A DNA stretch of 60,642 nucleotides from positions 1-60,642 of IMG/VR virus record IMGVR_UViG_3300031673_000043. The stretch is one strand, 5' to 3'. The notes under the pieces were generated by a model that saw only the letters and a program-made list of their open reading frames with translations, did not search any database and was not told where the DNA came from. The stretch comes from a virus. This document shows positions 17,826 through 26,231 of this stretch, in pieces. The position numbers and the translations under genes were made by a program. Every line of letters begins with the position of its first letter. Positions within the stretch are counted from its first letter, which is position 1.

Positions 17826-18812
17826 TTAAGCGACAGCCGAACCGAACCAGCAGCCGAGGTCTGCTGAAACGAGCTTCTGATCGAAGGCCATTTCGATCTC
17901 GACTCTGTCGGACTTGATAGGCTGCATACGGAACCTCATGATCCGCTGTCCCTGAGGAGCAGCTCCGAGGTATCCCGTCCATGAGAACGTATACCCGGCA
18001 GTCGGAGTCATGAGCGCCGGTGACGGTGTGGAGTAGCAGAGCAGCGCTGCTTTCCCACCGATGAAGGCGTGCACGTTCGATGCACCCTCATTCGCCGTGT
18101 TCTGGATTGCCTTCATCACGAACACCCTGGGGATCTTGAACAGAGCAGCGAGCTCTGGAGCATCCACCATTGCAGGACCGGGAGCCGTCTGACCGTATTT
18201 GACGCGGTCAACGATGTCCGGGTGATCGATCAGAGAATCGAACACTTCCTGACCGACAACCAGCGTATTAGGCTCGAAGCCGGTGAGCTTCAGGATGTCG
18301 GTCTTCCGGTGACGGATGTCCTCGATGGGTGTGGAAGCAGCATCGTTCCACTGCTTGAACTGGGCACCGGTCGGAGTCCCGGAGACTCCAGTGTACTCGG
18401 TGGTCCAGACACCCGTGACGAAGTACTTGCTCACCCAGAGGACCTCACGCTTGATGAGGGCCTTCTGAGTGCAGATCTCTGTTGCCTCCCTGTCAGGATC
18501 GAGGACCGCGTCCGAATTGCTCCGGCGCTGGTCATCAATGTCGTGATGGAAGGCGTACACCGGAGCGTAGTAGGTCGGTGTGTTGTCCACCGAGTAGTGC
18601 CCTCCGGCGCTCTCCGTTGCAGGAGCACGGACCTTCATCTCGTCCCGGTTGAAGTAGCCCCGATCATAGGTGTAGTACCTATCGGACTGCTTCGTCACCG
18701 GCACGTTCGGGAAGATCTGGTCCGCAACGAAGTTACTCGCTGCCTGAAGATAGGCAATCGAGATATTCGTGAGGGGAGTGTTTACGTGAACATCTCCCGG
18801 AGTCGGTTTCAT
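17826..18812 (-). CDS. Major capsid protein
   Basis: This 328-residue protein has the start and body of a phage coat protein: TPLTNISIAYLQAASNFVAD, IFPNVPVTKQSDRYYTYDRG, and a C-terminal RVEIEMAFDQKLVSADLGCW. Length, absence of membrane segments, and position after protease, scaffold and decoration genes all fit an HK97-fold capsid. No N-terminal delta domain is obvious, in line with a separate scaffold gene. It has an excellent upstream ribosome site (GAGGAGGATGAAGAG). Confidence 0.88.
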   Translation of the reverse strand: MKPTPGDVHVNTPLTNISIAYLQAASNFVADQIFPNVPVTKQSDRYYTYDRGYFNRDEMKVRAPATESAGGHYSVDNTPTYYAPVYAFHHDIDDQRRSNSDAVLDPDREATEICTQKALIKREVLWVSKYFVTGVWTTEYTGVSGTPTGAQFKQWNDAASTPIEDIRHRKTDILKLTGFEPNTLVVGQEVFDSLIDHPDIVDRVKYGQTAPGPAMVDAPELAALFKIPRVFVMKAIQNTANEGASNVHAFIGGKAALLCYSTPSPALMTPTAGYTFSWTGYLGAAPQGQRIMRFRMQPIKSDRVEIEMAFDQKLVSADLGCWFGSAVA

Positions 18813-18885
18813 CTCTTCATCCTCCTCGTGAAAGTTAGAGCATTGTTGACTTCACTCTTCCTCATCCCCGTCAGCCCTACCAGGA

Positions 18886-19266
18886 TCAGGCAGAGACGTA
18901 CATCGGAGCGGGATACATCTCTACGATGTCTCCGTCAACCCCGCCAGTCTTCAGCCGTCCCCAGACGTAGTCGCCTGTGGCAACGGCACCCATCCTCCCG
19001 GTAGTTGCCTCGGGAGTCACGAGAGCATCAGCAGCGAGAGTGGCACCGAGCTTGACCTTGACAACCGCACTGCCGTTGAGCATTGCGATTGTTGCAGCCT
19101 TCCCCGCCGTGTCCGGGTTCGTGTAAAGGATCCCGATCCCATCCTCTCCCTGAGATGCACACAGAGTCGCCACACCAGCCACTGATTTGACACAGCAGTA
19201 CTGATAAGACGAATAGTCTGCAGCAACGGGGAGAGAGATGGTGTTCACCTTCTCCTCTGTTGACAT
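18886..19266 (-). CDS. Capsid decoration / cement-like protein (DUF2190-like)
   Basis: This 126-residue Ala/Gly/Val-rich beta protein has the recurrent features of DUF2190-type head proteins: VKLGATLAADALVTPEATTG and GDYVWGRLKTGG. Such proteins bind the outside of the expanded capsid. The start at 19266 is preceded by AAAGGGA at five bases; a longer reading from 19305 has no such site. It is placed between scaffold and major capsid, the common slot for decoration proteins. Confidence 0.75.
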   Translation of the reverse strand: MSTEEKVNTISLPVAADYSSYQYCCVKSVAGVATLCASQGEDGIGILYTNPDTAGKAATIAMLNGSAVVKVKLGATLAADALVTPEATTGRMGAVATGDYVWGRLKTGGVDGDIVEMYPAPMYVSA

Positions 19267-19382
19267 GTCGTTCCCTTTCTCAAGAACCTTTGCCAGTGCC
19301 TGCATGAGCAGGCGCTAATTAATCTATAACGGACTCGGTGAGAGAGTCTGCTCGTGCAGCTTCTCTGCTCCGGTCGGTTTTC

Positions 19383-20096
19383 CTATCCCTGGTGATCGGT
19401 CTGCTGCTGAGGAAGCGTCTGCTCATAGAGCTTTTTGCCTTCCTCGGTCTTGAGAACAGCGTCATAGGCCGTAGCGTATGACATCTTGTTCTCAGCAGCG
19501 TGCTTCTTCGCCAGAGCATCGAGCTCATCGGAGGCCTTCTTGAAGCCCTCTCCACGGGATCCGATCTCCTCGAAGGCTCCCTTGTGGGACTCGTTCTGAG
19601 CCTTGAGCATCTCGTGAGCGGACTTCCTGACCTCTTCGTCTTCGATCCCGTCCACGGCCTTGAGGACAGCAACCTTGACGGCCTGGTCACCGGGGAGATG
19701 CTTGAGATCCGCGTCCGCTCTCTTCTCGAGCTCGAGTCTCTCACTCTTCTCCCTGTCAGCCTTCGCCAGCTTGCGGTCTTCGTCCCGGTCCTTCGCCATC
19801 TGGACCAGCCTGGGATCATCTGACTTCTTGTACTCGGTCCCTGCCTCATCCGTGTAGACCACAGGATCCGAAGCCTGGAGCTTCTCGAGCTCCTTGTTCC
19901 TTCCGTCAGCATCGAGCTTCAGGAAGGAAGCCTTCTCCTCATCACCGAGGGTGTTGTAGTGAGCCTTCTCCGCGTCCGTGAGAACGCTGATTGCCTTCAC
20001 TACCTCGAGCTCATCCTGGACCTTCTTGAGCTCGGTGTCCTTCTCTTCGAGACTCTTCTCGAGCTCTTCGGTGGTTTTCTTCTTGTCATCCGGCAT
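19383..20096 (-). CDS. Scaffolding protein from internal start (short form)
   Basis: An in-frame ATG at 20096 within the long form is preceded by AAGGAGG with eight bases of spacing. It would give a 237-residue product beginning MPDDKKKTTEELEKS. This is almost exactly the coiled-coil scaffold domain. The ribosome site falls in codons for Lys-Glu-Ala just after a five-lysine run, so selection for protein alone could explain part of it, but position, spacing and domain boundary coincide. Separate expression is inferred. Confidence 0.6.
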   Translation of the reverse strand: MPDDKKKTTEELEKSLEEKDTELKKVQDELEVVKAISVLTDAEKAHYNTLGDEEKASFLKLDADGRNKELEKLQASDPVVYTDEAGTEYKKSDDPRLVQMAKDRDEDRKLAKADREKSERLELEKRADADLKHLPGDQAVKVAVLKAVDGIEDEEVRKSAHEMLKAQNESHKGAFEEIGSRGEGFKKASDELDALAKKHAAENKMSYATAYDAVLKTEEGKKLYEQTLPQQQTDHQG

Positions 20097-20804
20097 TGCA
20101 CTTGCCTCCTTCTTCTTCTTCTTCTCCTTGAGAACTTTTGGCAGATCCTCCTTGCCCTTGTCTGGGTTTGCTTTCAACCAGGCAGAGCGAACACGAGCAG
20201 TGACTCCGGCTAGATCATCCGAGGGGATCTGCACCTTCTGTCCTCGGAAACCTGGACCGAGCGCTGCAACAGCAGCTCCTACGATCCTCTGGTCAGGGTC
20301 ACCACCTGGGGTTGATGTCAATCTGAGCTTCCACGTTGACGGCTTCTTCGGATCAGGCACATAGGCGTAGTCCGTGGCAGGAAATTTATTGCTGCCCTCC
20401 GTCTTCATGGGTTTCTCTTTCGAGACCTCTTCCTCCGCTCCTTCCTCGATCTCTTCTACAGCGTTCTCGATCATTGAGGACACAGCGGACGCGAACTCCT
20501 GCAAAGACTCTCGGACAGCTGACATAGTGTCCGGGTAAGTCTTTTTATCCTCCATTATCTCCCGGATGGATCTCCTGAGAGCTTCGTTGTATTGCCACAT
20601 CCCACGAGTTGCTTCATCGATGTCTTCCTGGAGCTCGAGTCCTTCGAGAGCGTCATTGAACATAATCTTTGCCAGCTCTTCAGGATCCTCGGTGTCTCTC
20701 TTCATCAACACCATTTTAGCACCGCCCTGGGCCATACCATCGACAGCGCTGATCTCCTTCATCCTGAACTTGTGCATGATCTTTTTCTTCTTGTCTGTTG
20801 GCAT
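19383..20804 (-). CDS. Capsid assembly protein with C-terminal scaffold domain (long form)
   Basis: This 473-residue protein is highly charged. Residues about 110-235 hold a DUF6582-like segment (YAYVPDPKKPSTWKLRLTST, then TARVRSAWLKANPDKG). Residues about 240-470 are a helical, Lys/Glu-rich coiled coil typical of scaffolding proteins. It sits between the XkdF-type protease and the capsid genes. The C-terminal half can also be made alone from an internal start (see 19383-20096), as in lambda C/Nu3. Scaffold assignment is by composition and position. Confidence 0.78.
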   Translation of the reverse strand: MPTDKKKKIMHKFRMKEISAVDGMAQGGAKMVLMKRDTEDPEELAKIMFNDALEGLELQEDIDEATRGMWQYNEALRRSIREIMEDKKTYPDTMSAVRESLQEFASAVSSMIENAVEEIEEGAEEEVSKEKPMKTEGSNKFPATDYAYVPDPKKPSTWKLRLTSTPGGDPDQRIVGAAVAALGPGFRGQKVQIPSDDLAGVTARVRSAWLKANPDKGKEDLPKVLKEKKKKKEASAMPDDKKKTTEELEKSLEEKDTELKKVQDELEVVKAISVLTDAEKAHYNTLGDEEKASFLKLDADGRNKELEKLQASDPVVYTDEAGTEYKKSDDPRLVQMAKDRDEDRKLAKADREKSERLELEKRADADLKHLPGDQAVKVAVLKAVDGIEDEEVRKSAHEMLKAQNESHKGAFEEIGSRGEGFKKASDELDALAKKHAAENKMSYATAYDAVLKTEEGKKLYEQTLPQQQTDHQG

Positions 20805-20805
20805 A

Positions 20806-21852
20806 TCACTCTACCTCCTCGGTGTGTTCCGGGATATAATTCCCACCGATAGAGAAGCCTTTATACTCCCCGTTGCGGAACTTCTCGAGGATCTCATCAC
20901 TGTCAGGCTTCATTGCAATCATCAGCCCTGTCTGCTTCGTCTCCAGCCCAAAGGCCTTTGCAATCTCCACAGTCATAGGCCAAGCGAAGACCACCACACC
21001 CTTCCCTATTGCTTCACCCTTTTCATTTTTCCAGTGCATCTCCCCGGCCTTCCTACTATTTAGCATGAAGTCCGTGGTTGCATCAAGCATTGAGTACTCT
21101 GGAATGTGGTCTCCTTGTTTGTCAAAGTAGGGCTCACCATTCTCACCCTTCGAGATGCTCACTCCCGTATTACAGATTATTGCCCAGCCCAGAACAATCC
21201 CGAGAGTGTCATCAACCTTGAGAACTTCAGCATCATACTCCACTCGATCCGCTGCCTTGAGGAGGTAGAGCTCCTCGAGATCCAGACCTGCAACAGTCCC
21301 AGGATCCGGGAGAGTGTAGCAGGAGACGCTAGAGGATCTTGTCCCTGCAAACTTAACTATTGAGCGAAGTCTCGATCCGCTGCTGTCTACCAGCTCGAGA
21401 TCCTCGAGTGCACACTTCTCCATAGGGAACTCAGAGAGCTCGAGCTGGTCCGGTACCGGTCTTGCATCCTTCGAGAAGAAGGCCAGAGTCCCCTCTTCCA
21501 CAGACAGGCACGAAGAGGGAACCCCAGCCTTGCTGAGAGCGGTCACCACGTCATCACAGCTCTTGTGGATCACACCAGCGAAAATCTCGGGACCGAGTTG
21601 TAGATCTATGACCTCGGGGATCTGCAGGTCTCCCGTGTTCGAGGCCTTGAGAAGACCTTCCTGTCTCAGGATCCTACGTGCCCAGCGGATCCCAGAGAGA
21701 TCTCCTTCTGTCCTGGAGAGGTGATGGTACATCCTCTGCACTTCTCCGAGCGAGAGGGGAGAGTCCTTCTGGACTTCAACCCCTACCTTGCTCCCTGAGT
21801 CCACCAGATCCAGGACATCTTGCGGAGGACGGAAAGTCTTCAACGTGCTCAT
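20806..21852 (-). CDS. XkdF-like prohead serine protease
   Basis: This 348-residue protein carries the XkdF domain in its C-terminal two thirds: LGIVLGWAIIC, then DATTDFMLNSRKAGEMHW, then GVVVFAWPMTVEIAKAFG, ending with NGEYKGFSIGG. The His and Ser positions in MHW and FSIGG are the likely catalytic region. Such proteins process scaffold and capsid during head maturation. The N-terminal 150 residues include an extra helical segment (EGLLKASN... region) of unknown role. Its stop lies two bases before the scaffold gene. Confidence 0.82.
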   Translation of the reverse strand: MSTLKTFRPPQDVLDLVDSGSKVGVEVQKDSPLSLGEVQRMYHHLSRTEGDLSGIRWARRILRQEGLLKASNTGDLQIPEVIDLQLGPEIFAGVIHKSCDDVVTALSKAGVPSSCLSVEEGTLAFFSKDARPVPDQLELSEFPMEKCALEDLELVDSSGSRLRSIVKFAGTRSSSVSCYTLPDPGTVAGLDLEELYLLKAADRVEYDAEVLKVDDTLGIVLGWAIICNTGVSISKGENGEPYFDKQGDHIPEYSMLDATTDFMLNSRKAGEMHWKNEKGEAIGKGVVVFAWPMTVEIAKAFGLETKQTGLMIAMKPDSDEILEKFRNGEYKGFSIGGNYIPEHTEEVE

Positions 21853-21857
21853 GTCGA

Positions 21858-22454
21858 TCAGGCTCCCTTTGTGATGTCCAGGTAGATCAGACGGACGGTC
21901 CCCACCACAACGATTGTCCCGTTCGCTGAGATGTCAGCGTCAGGAACACCGAAGTTGAGGTAGATCCCCTGTGTTCCTCCGGTTGCATCGATGACCACAG
22001 GAGTCCCGGACGGAGGACCAGGTCCTACAGCAACCCCCTCGCTGTCAACGAGGGGAGCATCGATCTTTCCGATGATGTCAGCAGAGGTCCCATCGATGGT
22101 GGAGTTTGCTGCCTCAGCAGCCGTTCCCACTCCGACATCGACTGCAGCTGTTGCACCGATGTTCACACCGTCCCCGGTGATTGCTATGTCGATGTGAGCT
22201 CCGATGAGCAGGATGTCTGACTCTGCCAGAGTCACAAGAGCGTGTGCTCCATAGCCTCCGTTAGCATCCCCTACATCGGTGATGTCAACAGTGGTGCTGA
22301 TCTCCAACTCTTCGGTGACAAGCAGGGAGCTCAGCTTCGTCTGGGTGACATCGGTCCCCGCTGTTCCGTGTGTCCCCACCGCGAGATCTACGTCTGCCAG
22401 GTTCAACTCCTGGACGTTAGGGAGGTAAACCCTATTCTTGATCTTGTGTGACAT
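21858..22454 (-). CDS. Hypothetical head-region protein, Gly/Asp/Val-rich
   Basis: This 198-residue acidic protein is made almost wholly of beta-type Thr/Val/Gly/Asp sequence (DITDVGDANGGYGAHAL, AVAVGPGP...). I placed the start at ATG 22454 because AAGGAG lies six bases upstream; a longer open frame overlaps the MuF-like gene by 300 bases and is not credible. It lies between the MuF-like and protease genes and is probably a virion protein, perhaps a capsid fibre. No family identified. Confidence 0.66.
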   Translation of the reverse strand: MSHKIKNRVYLPNVQELNLADVDLAVGTHGTAGTDVTQTKLSSLLVTEELEISTTVDITDVGDANGGYGAHALVTLAESDILLIGAHIDIAITGDGVNIGATAAVDVGVGTAAEAANSTIDGTSADIIGKIDAPLVDSEGVAVGPGPPSGTPVVIDATGGTQGIYLNFGVPDADISANGTIVVVGTVRLIYLDITKGA

Positions 22455-22458
22455 GGTA

Positions 22459-23436
22459 CTACTCCTTCTTGATAGTTGTGCTTGTTGCACACCTGCATTG
22501 AATCCGTTCCTTCGCTGGAGCGTTCCGGTCCCCTGGGTACATGATTTTAACCCCTGCTCCTGTTGTGAAGGGTTCACCCACTTTCCGCTCTTGTCCTGAC
22601 ATAGGCCAGTGAGTATCACGTACTCTTGCATCTCTTGCCGGATGCCATTTTCTGATGCACTTCTCTGGGTCCAGCGTGCCGCTGTCGAAGGCTTGCTGGT
22701 ACATCTCCTCCTTTCCTTCGTGCACCGCTGAGAGAGACTCAGTCCGTGCAATGACCTCACTCCTATATTTGACGTATCGTTCTTGATAACGTCCTACCAT
22801 TCTATCAATCTGTTCCGGTGAGAGAGATCTACCGTCCCTGATTGCTGAGATGACAGTCCTGTCGAACCGACCGTCCCGGAGTCTTCTATTAAGTGCTTCA
22901 GCGCTGCCCTCGGTGAGAAGTCTCCGATAGTTTGACACCGCGCTCTGCTGTCTCACAGTCAGTCCTATTGAATCCCTGAAGGCTCTTGCCTGGTCAATCG
23001 GATTAAGCCCTCTCTCGATCCCGTCCATGAGAGCGTACCTGGTTGCCAGTCTCTGTTCTGCCATGAACTCCCTCACGAACTCGAGCTTGTTGAGTCTCAT
23101 GATATTCACTGCTCTGATGTTCGTGATGTCGAAGTCAATCACAGCGAGACTGCCTAGGATCTCTGCAGTACTCTCCCCAGATGCAACAAATACGTTGTTG
23201 ATCTGACCGGCGAACCTATTCACATAGGCCTCTGCAGAGGTGACAGCTTCATTGATCCTGCCGGATATAATCAGCTGCTCGATCTCCTTGAGTACCATCT
23301 CATCCTTGATGCTGTTCACCATCACCAGGAATTGACGGTTCAATCTCACCTCATACTTGTCGATGAGATCAAAGATCCTCTTCGCCGGATCTATGAAGTC
23401 GGCCTTCATAAAATCGTATGCTAACAAACTTAACAC
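22459..23436 (-). CDS. MuF-like phage head morphogenesis protein (SPP1 gp7 family)
   Basis: This 325-residue protein is helical through residues 1-230 and ends in a MuF domain. YVKYRSEVIARTESLSAVHEG is its signature, followed by KWHPARDARVRDTHWPMSG and IQCRCA at the end. It is thought to help portal-capsid assembly or be ejected. The GTG start at 23436 directly abuts the stop of the inserted homing endonuclease, with no clear ribosome site; ATG 23409 (MKADFIDP) is an alternative. Confidence 0.85.
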   Translation of the reverse strand: MLSLLAYDFMKADFIDPAKRIFDLIDKYEVRLNRQFLVMVNSIKDEMVLKEIEQLIISGRINEAVTSAEAYVNRFAGQINNVFVASGESTAEILGSLAVIDFDITNIRAVNIMRLNKLEFVREFMAEQRLATRYALMDGIERGLNPIDQARAFRDSIGLTVRQQSAVSNYRRLLTEGSAEALNRRLRDGRFDRTVISAIRDGRSLSPEQIDRMVGRYQERYVKYRSEVIARTESLSAVHEGKEEMYQQAFDSGTLDPEKCIRKWHPARDARVRDTHWPMSGQERKVGEPFTTGAGVKIMYPGDRNAPAKERIQCRCATSTTIKKE

Positions 23437-23931
23437 CTACGCTACTCCATACAATTTCTCAGCATGTTCCCTCGCTGATATAGCCTCTTCCACAGTACTG
23501 TATTGACCAAGCCACACCCTTTTTCGGTTGATAGTAAGTGTACTCTCGTATTTGTTTTTACCTTTGTTAAGAGTAACCCCCCGCTTTCCTGTTTTATTTG
23601 TATTGTAGGGTCCTGCATTTAGCTTATTGTCCGATGGTGTGATTGCTCTAAGGTTCTCTGGCCTATTGTCCTTAGTATTTCTATTGATGTGGTCGAGCAC
23701 TCTATCTTCTGGAATTGATCCCCTATGTACCAGCCTCCATATTATTTGATGTACCAGATAATGTTTTCCCTTAAAGTAAACCCTGAGGTAACCCCTACAA
23801 TTATCATAGCCAACTTTTCCTATAGGAGCCCCGTTCGTTACTTTTATCCTATAAAGTACTCCTGTAGAACTATCTACTTCAAAGTTATCCTTCAAAGTAT
23901 TGATAGGTATCTTGTTAATTGCGTGTTCCAT
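23437..23931 (-). CDS. HNH homing endonuclease with AP2 domain
   Basis: This 164-residue free-standing endonuclease has an HNH region (about residues 65-110: VHQIIWRLVHRG, DHINRNTKDNRPENLRAIT) and a C-terminal AP2-type DNA-binding region (YESTLTINRKRVWLGQYSTVEEAI). It is distinctly AT-rich compared with flanking head genes. It sits exactly between the stop of the head-closure gene and the GTG of the MuF-like gene with no intergenic DNA. The position suggests recent insertion that kept both neighbours intact. Confidence 0.88.
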   Translation of the reverse strand: MEHAINKIPINTLKDNFEVDSSTGVLYRIKVTNGAPIGKVGYDNCRGYLRVYFKGKHYLVHQIIWRLVHRGSIPEDRVLDHINRNTKDNRPENLRAITPSDNKLNAGPYNTNKTGKRGVTLNKGKNKYESTLTINRKRVWLGQYSTVEEAISAREHAEKLYGVA

Positions 23932-24303
23932 TTACCTCACCTGGCAGATGTACGTGGCACCTGCCGGATCTCTCTTGACTCCGTCTTCTACTATGGTCCT
24001 GGTCTCCCCTTCTGCTGTGATCTTGTCACTGGGTTCTGGGACTGTTCCACTAGGAAGAGATCCACCGAGTATGACAACCTTCCTGTCACCCCGTTTTATC
24101 AGTGTTCCATCTATGTGCTTGTCCTGGTACTCATCAACGAAGCCCTTCACCGTGTGAGTGGTCTCTGCCGGATTAGTACCACCAGTCAGAGATCCTGGAG
24201 TTCTTGTCCCAGGTGCAACCTTCGTCAGGGTGATGTCGAAAACTTTCCCCTTCAGAGCATTGTGGATCTTCCCAGCTATATCTGCACCGAATATGTCAGG
24301 CAC
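23932..24303 (-). CDS. Putative head closure protein
   Basis: This 123-residue beta-type protein has the common siphovirus head-closure layout: ADIAGKIHNALKGKVFDITL, then LTGGTNPAETTHTVKGFVDEY, then KRGDRKVVILG and DPAGATYICQVR at the end. Proteins of this type attach below the connector and close the head after packaging. It is located after the connector gene. The stop is immediately followed by the ATG of the homing endonuclease. Confidence 0.75.
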   Translation of the reverse strand: MPDIFGADIAGKIHNALKGKVFDITLTKVAPGTRTPGSLTGGTNPAETTHTVKGFVDEYQDKHIDGTLIKRGDRKVVILGGSLPSGTVPEPSDKITAEGETRTIVEDGVKRDPAGATYICQVR

Positions 24304-24837
24304 TTAGTACCCTCCGCTCAGATCATGATCCGTGAGTCCTGTCTCTGCCTCACTCGCTCCGTAGTAGGGAGACGTGTATGCAGAGGCTCCAGAGAGATAG
24401 TGACCTATCAACTCATGGATGATAGTGGGGAACCTGGGACCGGACTCCCCTCTGAAGTACTGGATCTCAGCACTACCTGCCTTCAGCGCTTTGATGTTCG
24501 TGCTGGTGTCAGAGTTCGTCTGCACCGTGAGATCCTGGATCAGTGCCAGAGCGAGCTCACACGTTGCATCCAGGATAAACTGAGGAACCACATCAGATGC
24601 AACCGCGTTCCCCTCTGGATCTGTGACACCGGTCCGAGGCCAGTCAAGATCCTGAGAGTCAGAAGTCTTCGATCCCATCCACTCCTGCCGGTCCAGCATC
24701 TTCGTTGCAGTTACAAGCGCCTGGTCCTGCACCGTGGTAGTAGCGCTGATGAAGTCAGCACCGTGGATCAGATCCGTGAAGTAGGTGACCGCGTCCGCTC
24801 TCGTGATGTAACAATTCACTCCGACCTCTAGTGCCAT
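24304..24837 (-). CDS. Head-tail connector / adaptor protein (DnaT-like family)
   Basis: This 177-residue protein starts with a helix pair (YITRADAVTYFTDLIHGA, ALVTATKMLDRQEWMG) and has the LDWPRTGV motif, all typical of portal-adjacent connectors often labelled DnaT-like or gp6-like. It docks under the portal ring. It lies directly after the portal gene. The C-terminal tail is Ser/Tyr/Gly-rich and probably flexible. Confidence 0.75.
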   Translation of the reverse strand: MALEVGVNCYITRADAVTYFTDLIHGADFISATTTVQDQALVTATKMLDRQEWMGSKTSDSQDLDWPRTGVTDPEGNAVASDVVPQFILDATCELALALIQDLTVQTNSDTSTNIKALKAGSAEIQYFRGESGPRFPTIIHELIGHYLSGASAYTSPYYGASEAETGLTDHDLSGGY

Positions 24838-24839
24838 GT

Positions 24840-26231
24840 CTACTCCTCCTCCTCTTCAGGCATATCTTCCGGGTCAGGTTTCCGATCCTTCGGAGTCACC
24901 ATTGCATCCTCTTCAATAGCTGCAAGGTCTCTCCTGGAAAGTCCCACCATCTCCCTGACCTCATCGATTGCCGGATCATCTGGATCCAGGACAGCACCGG
25001 CCTGAGCGAGATCTCGAAGAGCTCCAGTGACCAGCTCGACATCACTGAACTTTGTAGGTTCAGGAGTGAGAGAGGGTTTCAGCTTCGGATCCAGTCCGTT
25101 GAGTTTCCATATAGGATCAACCAGATCCTGATCGAATGACTCACCGAGCTCCCGGAGAGTAGAGTCCACAATGAGGAAGAAGTTGTTCGTCTTGTCCCGT
25201 GCGAGAGCATAGGATCCCTTGCTGTCACTGCCCAGAAGCAGATGCTCTACTCCGAGCAAGATTGCAATCATCCTGATGCTCCGATCTATTGCCTTGCTCA
25301 GCTCCGGGAGTGAGGAGATGGTTCCCTTGAGGAGCTCCACGTCCCACTGCTTCTCCGAACTGGGTGTTCCCTTCTCATCCTCTGTCCTGTATGGGATCGA
25401 ATCGAGCAGGAGTCCTGACTCCGGTGCTCTGATATGATTATCTATGAAGTCCTTGAGGACCTGGACCATCTCGTTCTTCTTAGCCTCCGAGATCTTATTC
25501 TCATCAACGAGCTTCTGCAAGAGAGCGAGCGGAGCTCTCAGGATAGGGATCCCCCGAAGATCCGTTTCCACTCCATATCCTTCAAGCTGGATATACCGTT
25601 GAAGACGCTCTGCATCAGGAGCAATGTGACGGAAGATCCCGAGACCTTCTGGGCTGTCACTGAGACTGTCATCAACCACATAGACAACCTTGTTCCTGGG
25701 GAGGAATATCTCCTGACCAGTCTGAGGGTTCCTCTGGTAGACACCGATGATCTCCCCGTGTTCGTCTTCCTTCTCCCAGCGCTCAATGGTAGATTGAGGA
25801 CGCGGAGATATATCGAACATACCGATCTTCCCGTCCTCTCTACTTTTCGCTGTCCACTCCTGGATGCTGAACCCGTAGAACTTATACATTGCAGCACGGC
25901 GAACAACCCGAGTCCAGGGACTCTTCATGTCATAGAGAATCCCGTCCATGAACTCCGCTGCCTCCGCTGCTGCCGGAGTCTCATCTGCAGGAGTGACGGT
26001 CCAGCCGGCCTTAGCAATCAGGTTGAGGAAGTATCTGACTCCAGCTCCTACGATTGCAATATTGACCAGGTTCTGAGAGAAGGTGATATACTTCTTGCTC
26101 CCCTGGAGGTCCGCGTTCTTCTCTATGGTCTGAACATAGCCTCCGTAGATTGCAGTACCACCGACACCCACTGTCTGAGTAGGTTTCACCGGTGGTGCTT
26201 TTTTCCTGAACATATTGAGTGGATTATCCAT
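24840..26231 (-). CDS. Portal protein (DUF935-like)
   Basis: This 463-residue protein forms the dodecameric DNA entry/exit ring at one capsid vertex. Signature regions include VGAGVRYFLNLIAKAGWTV, MYKFYGFSIQEW, NKVVYVVDDSLSDSPEGLG and LLGVEHLLLGSDSKGSYAL; the last is characteristic of Mu gp29-type portals. The C-terminus is acidic (EDMPEEEEE). Its ATG is eight bases inside the terminase gene, which is the usual tight coupling. Confidence 0.9.
   Translation of the reverse strand: MDNPLNMFRKKAPPVKPTQTVGVGGTAIYGGYVQTIEKNADLQGSKKYITFSQNLVNIAIVGAGVRYFLNLIAKAGWTVTPADETPAAAEAAEFMDGILYDMKSPWTRVVRRAAMYKFYGFSIQEWTAKSREDGKIGMFDISPRPQSTIERWEKEDEHGEIIGVYQRNPQTGQEIFLPRNKVVYVVDDSLSDSPEGLGIFRHIAPDAERLQRYIQLEGYGVETDLRGIPILRAPLALLQKLVDENKISEAKKNEMVQVLKDFIDNHIRAPESGLLLDSIPYRTEDEKGTPSSEKQWDVELLKGTISSLPELSKAIDRSIRMIAILLGVEHLLLGSDSKGSYALARDKTNNFFLIVDSTLRELGESFDQDLVDPIWKLNGLDPKLKPSLTPEPTKFSDVELVTGALRDLAQAGAVLDPDDPAIDEVREMVGLSRRDLAAIEEDAMVTPKDRKPDPEDMPEEEEE

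Noticed and set aside
18069-19004. A 311-codon plus-strand frame in the capsid region
   Set aside because: It lies wholly opposite the major capsid and decoration genes, has no start signal, and its composition is that of reversed codons.
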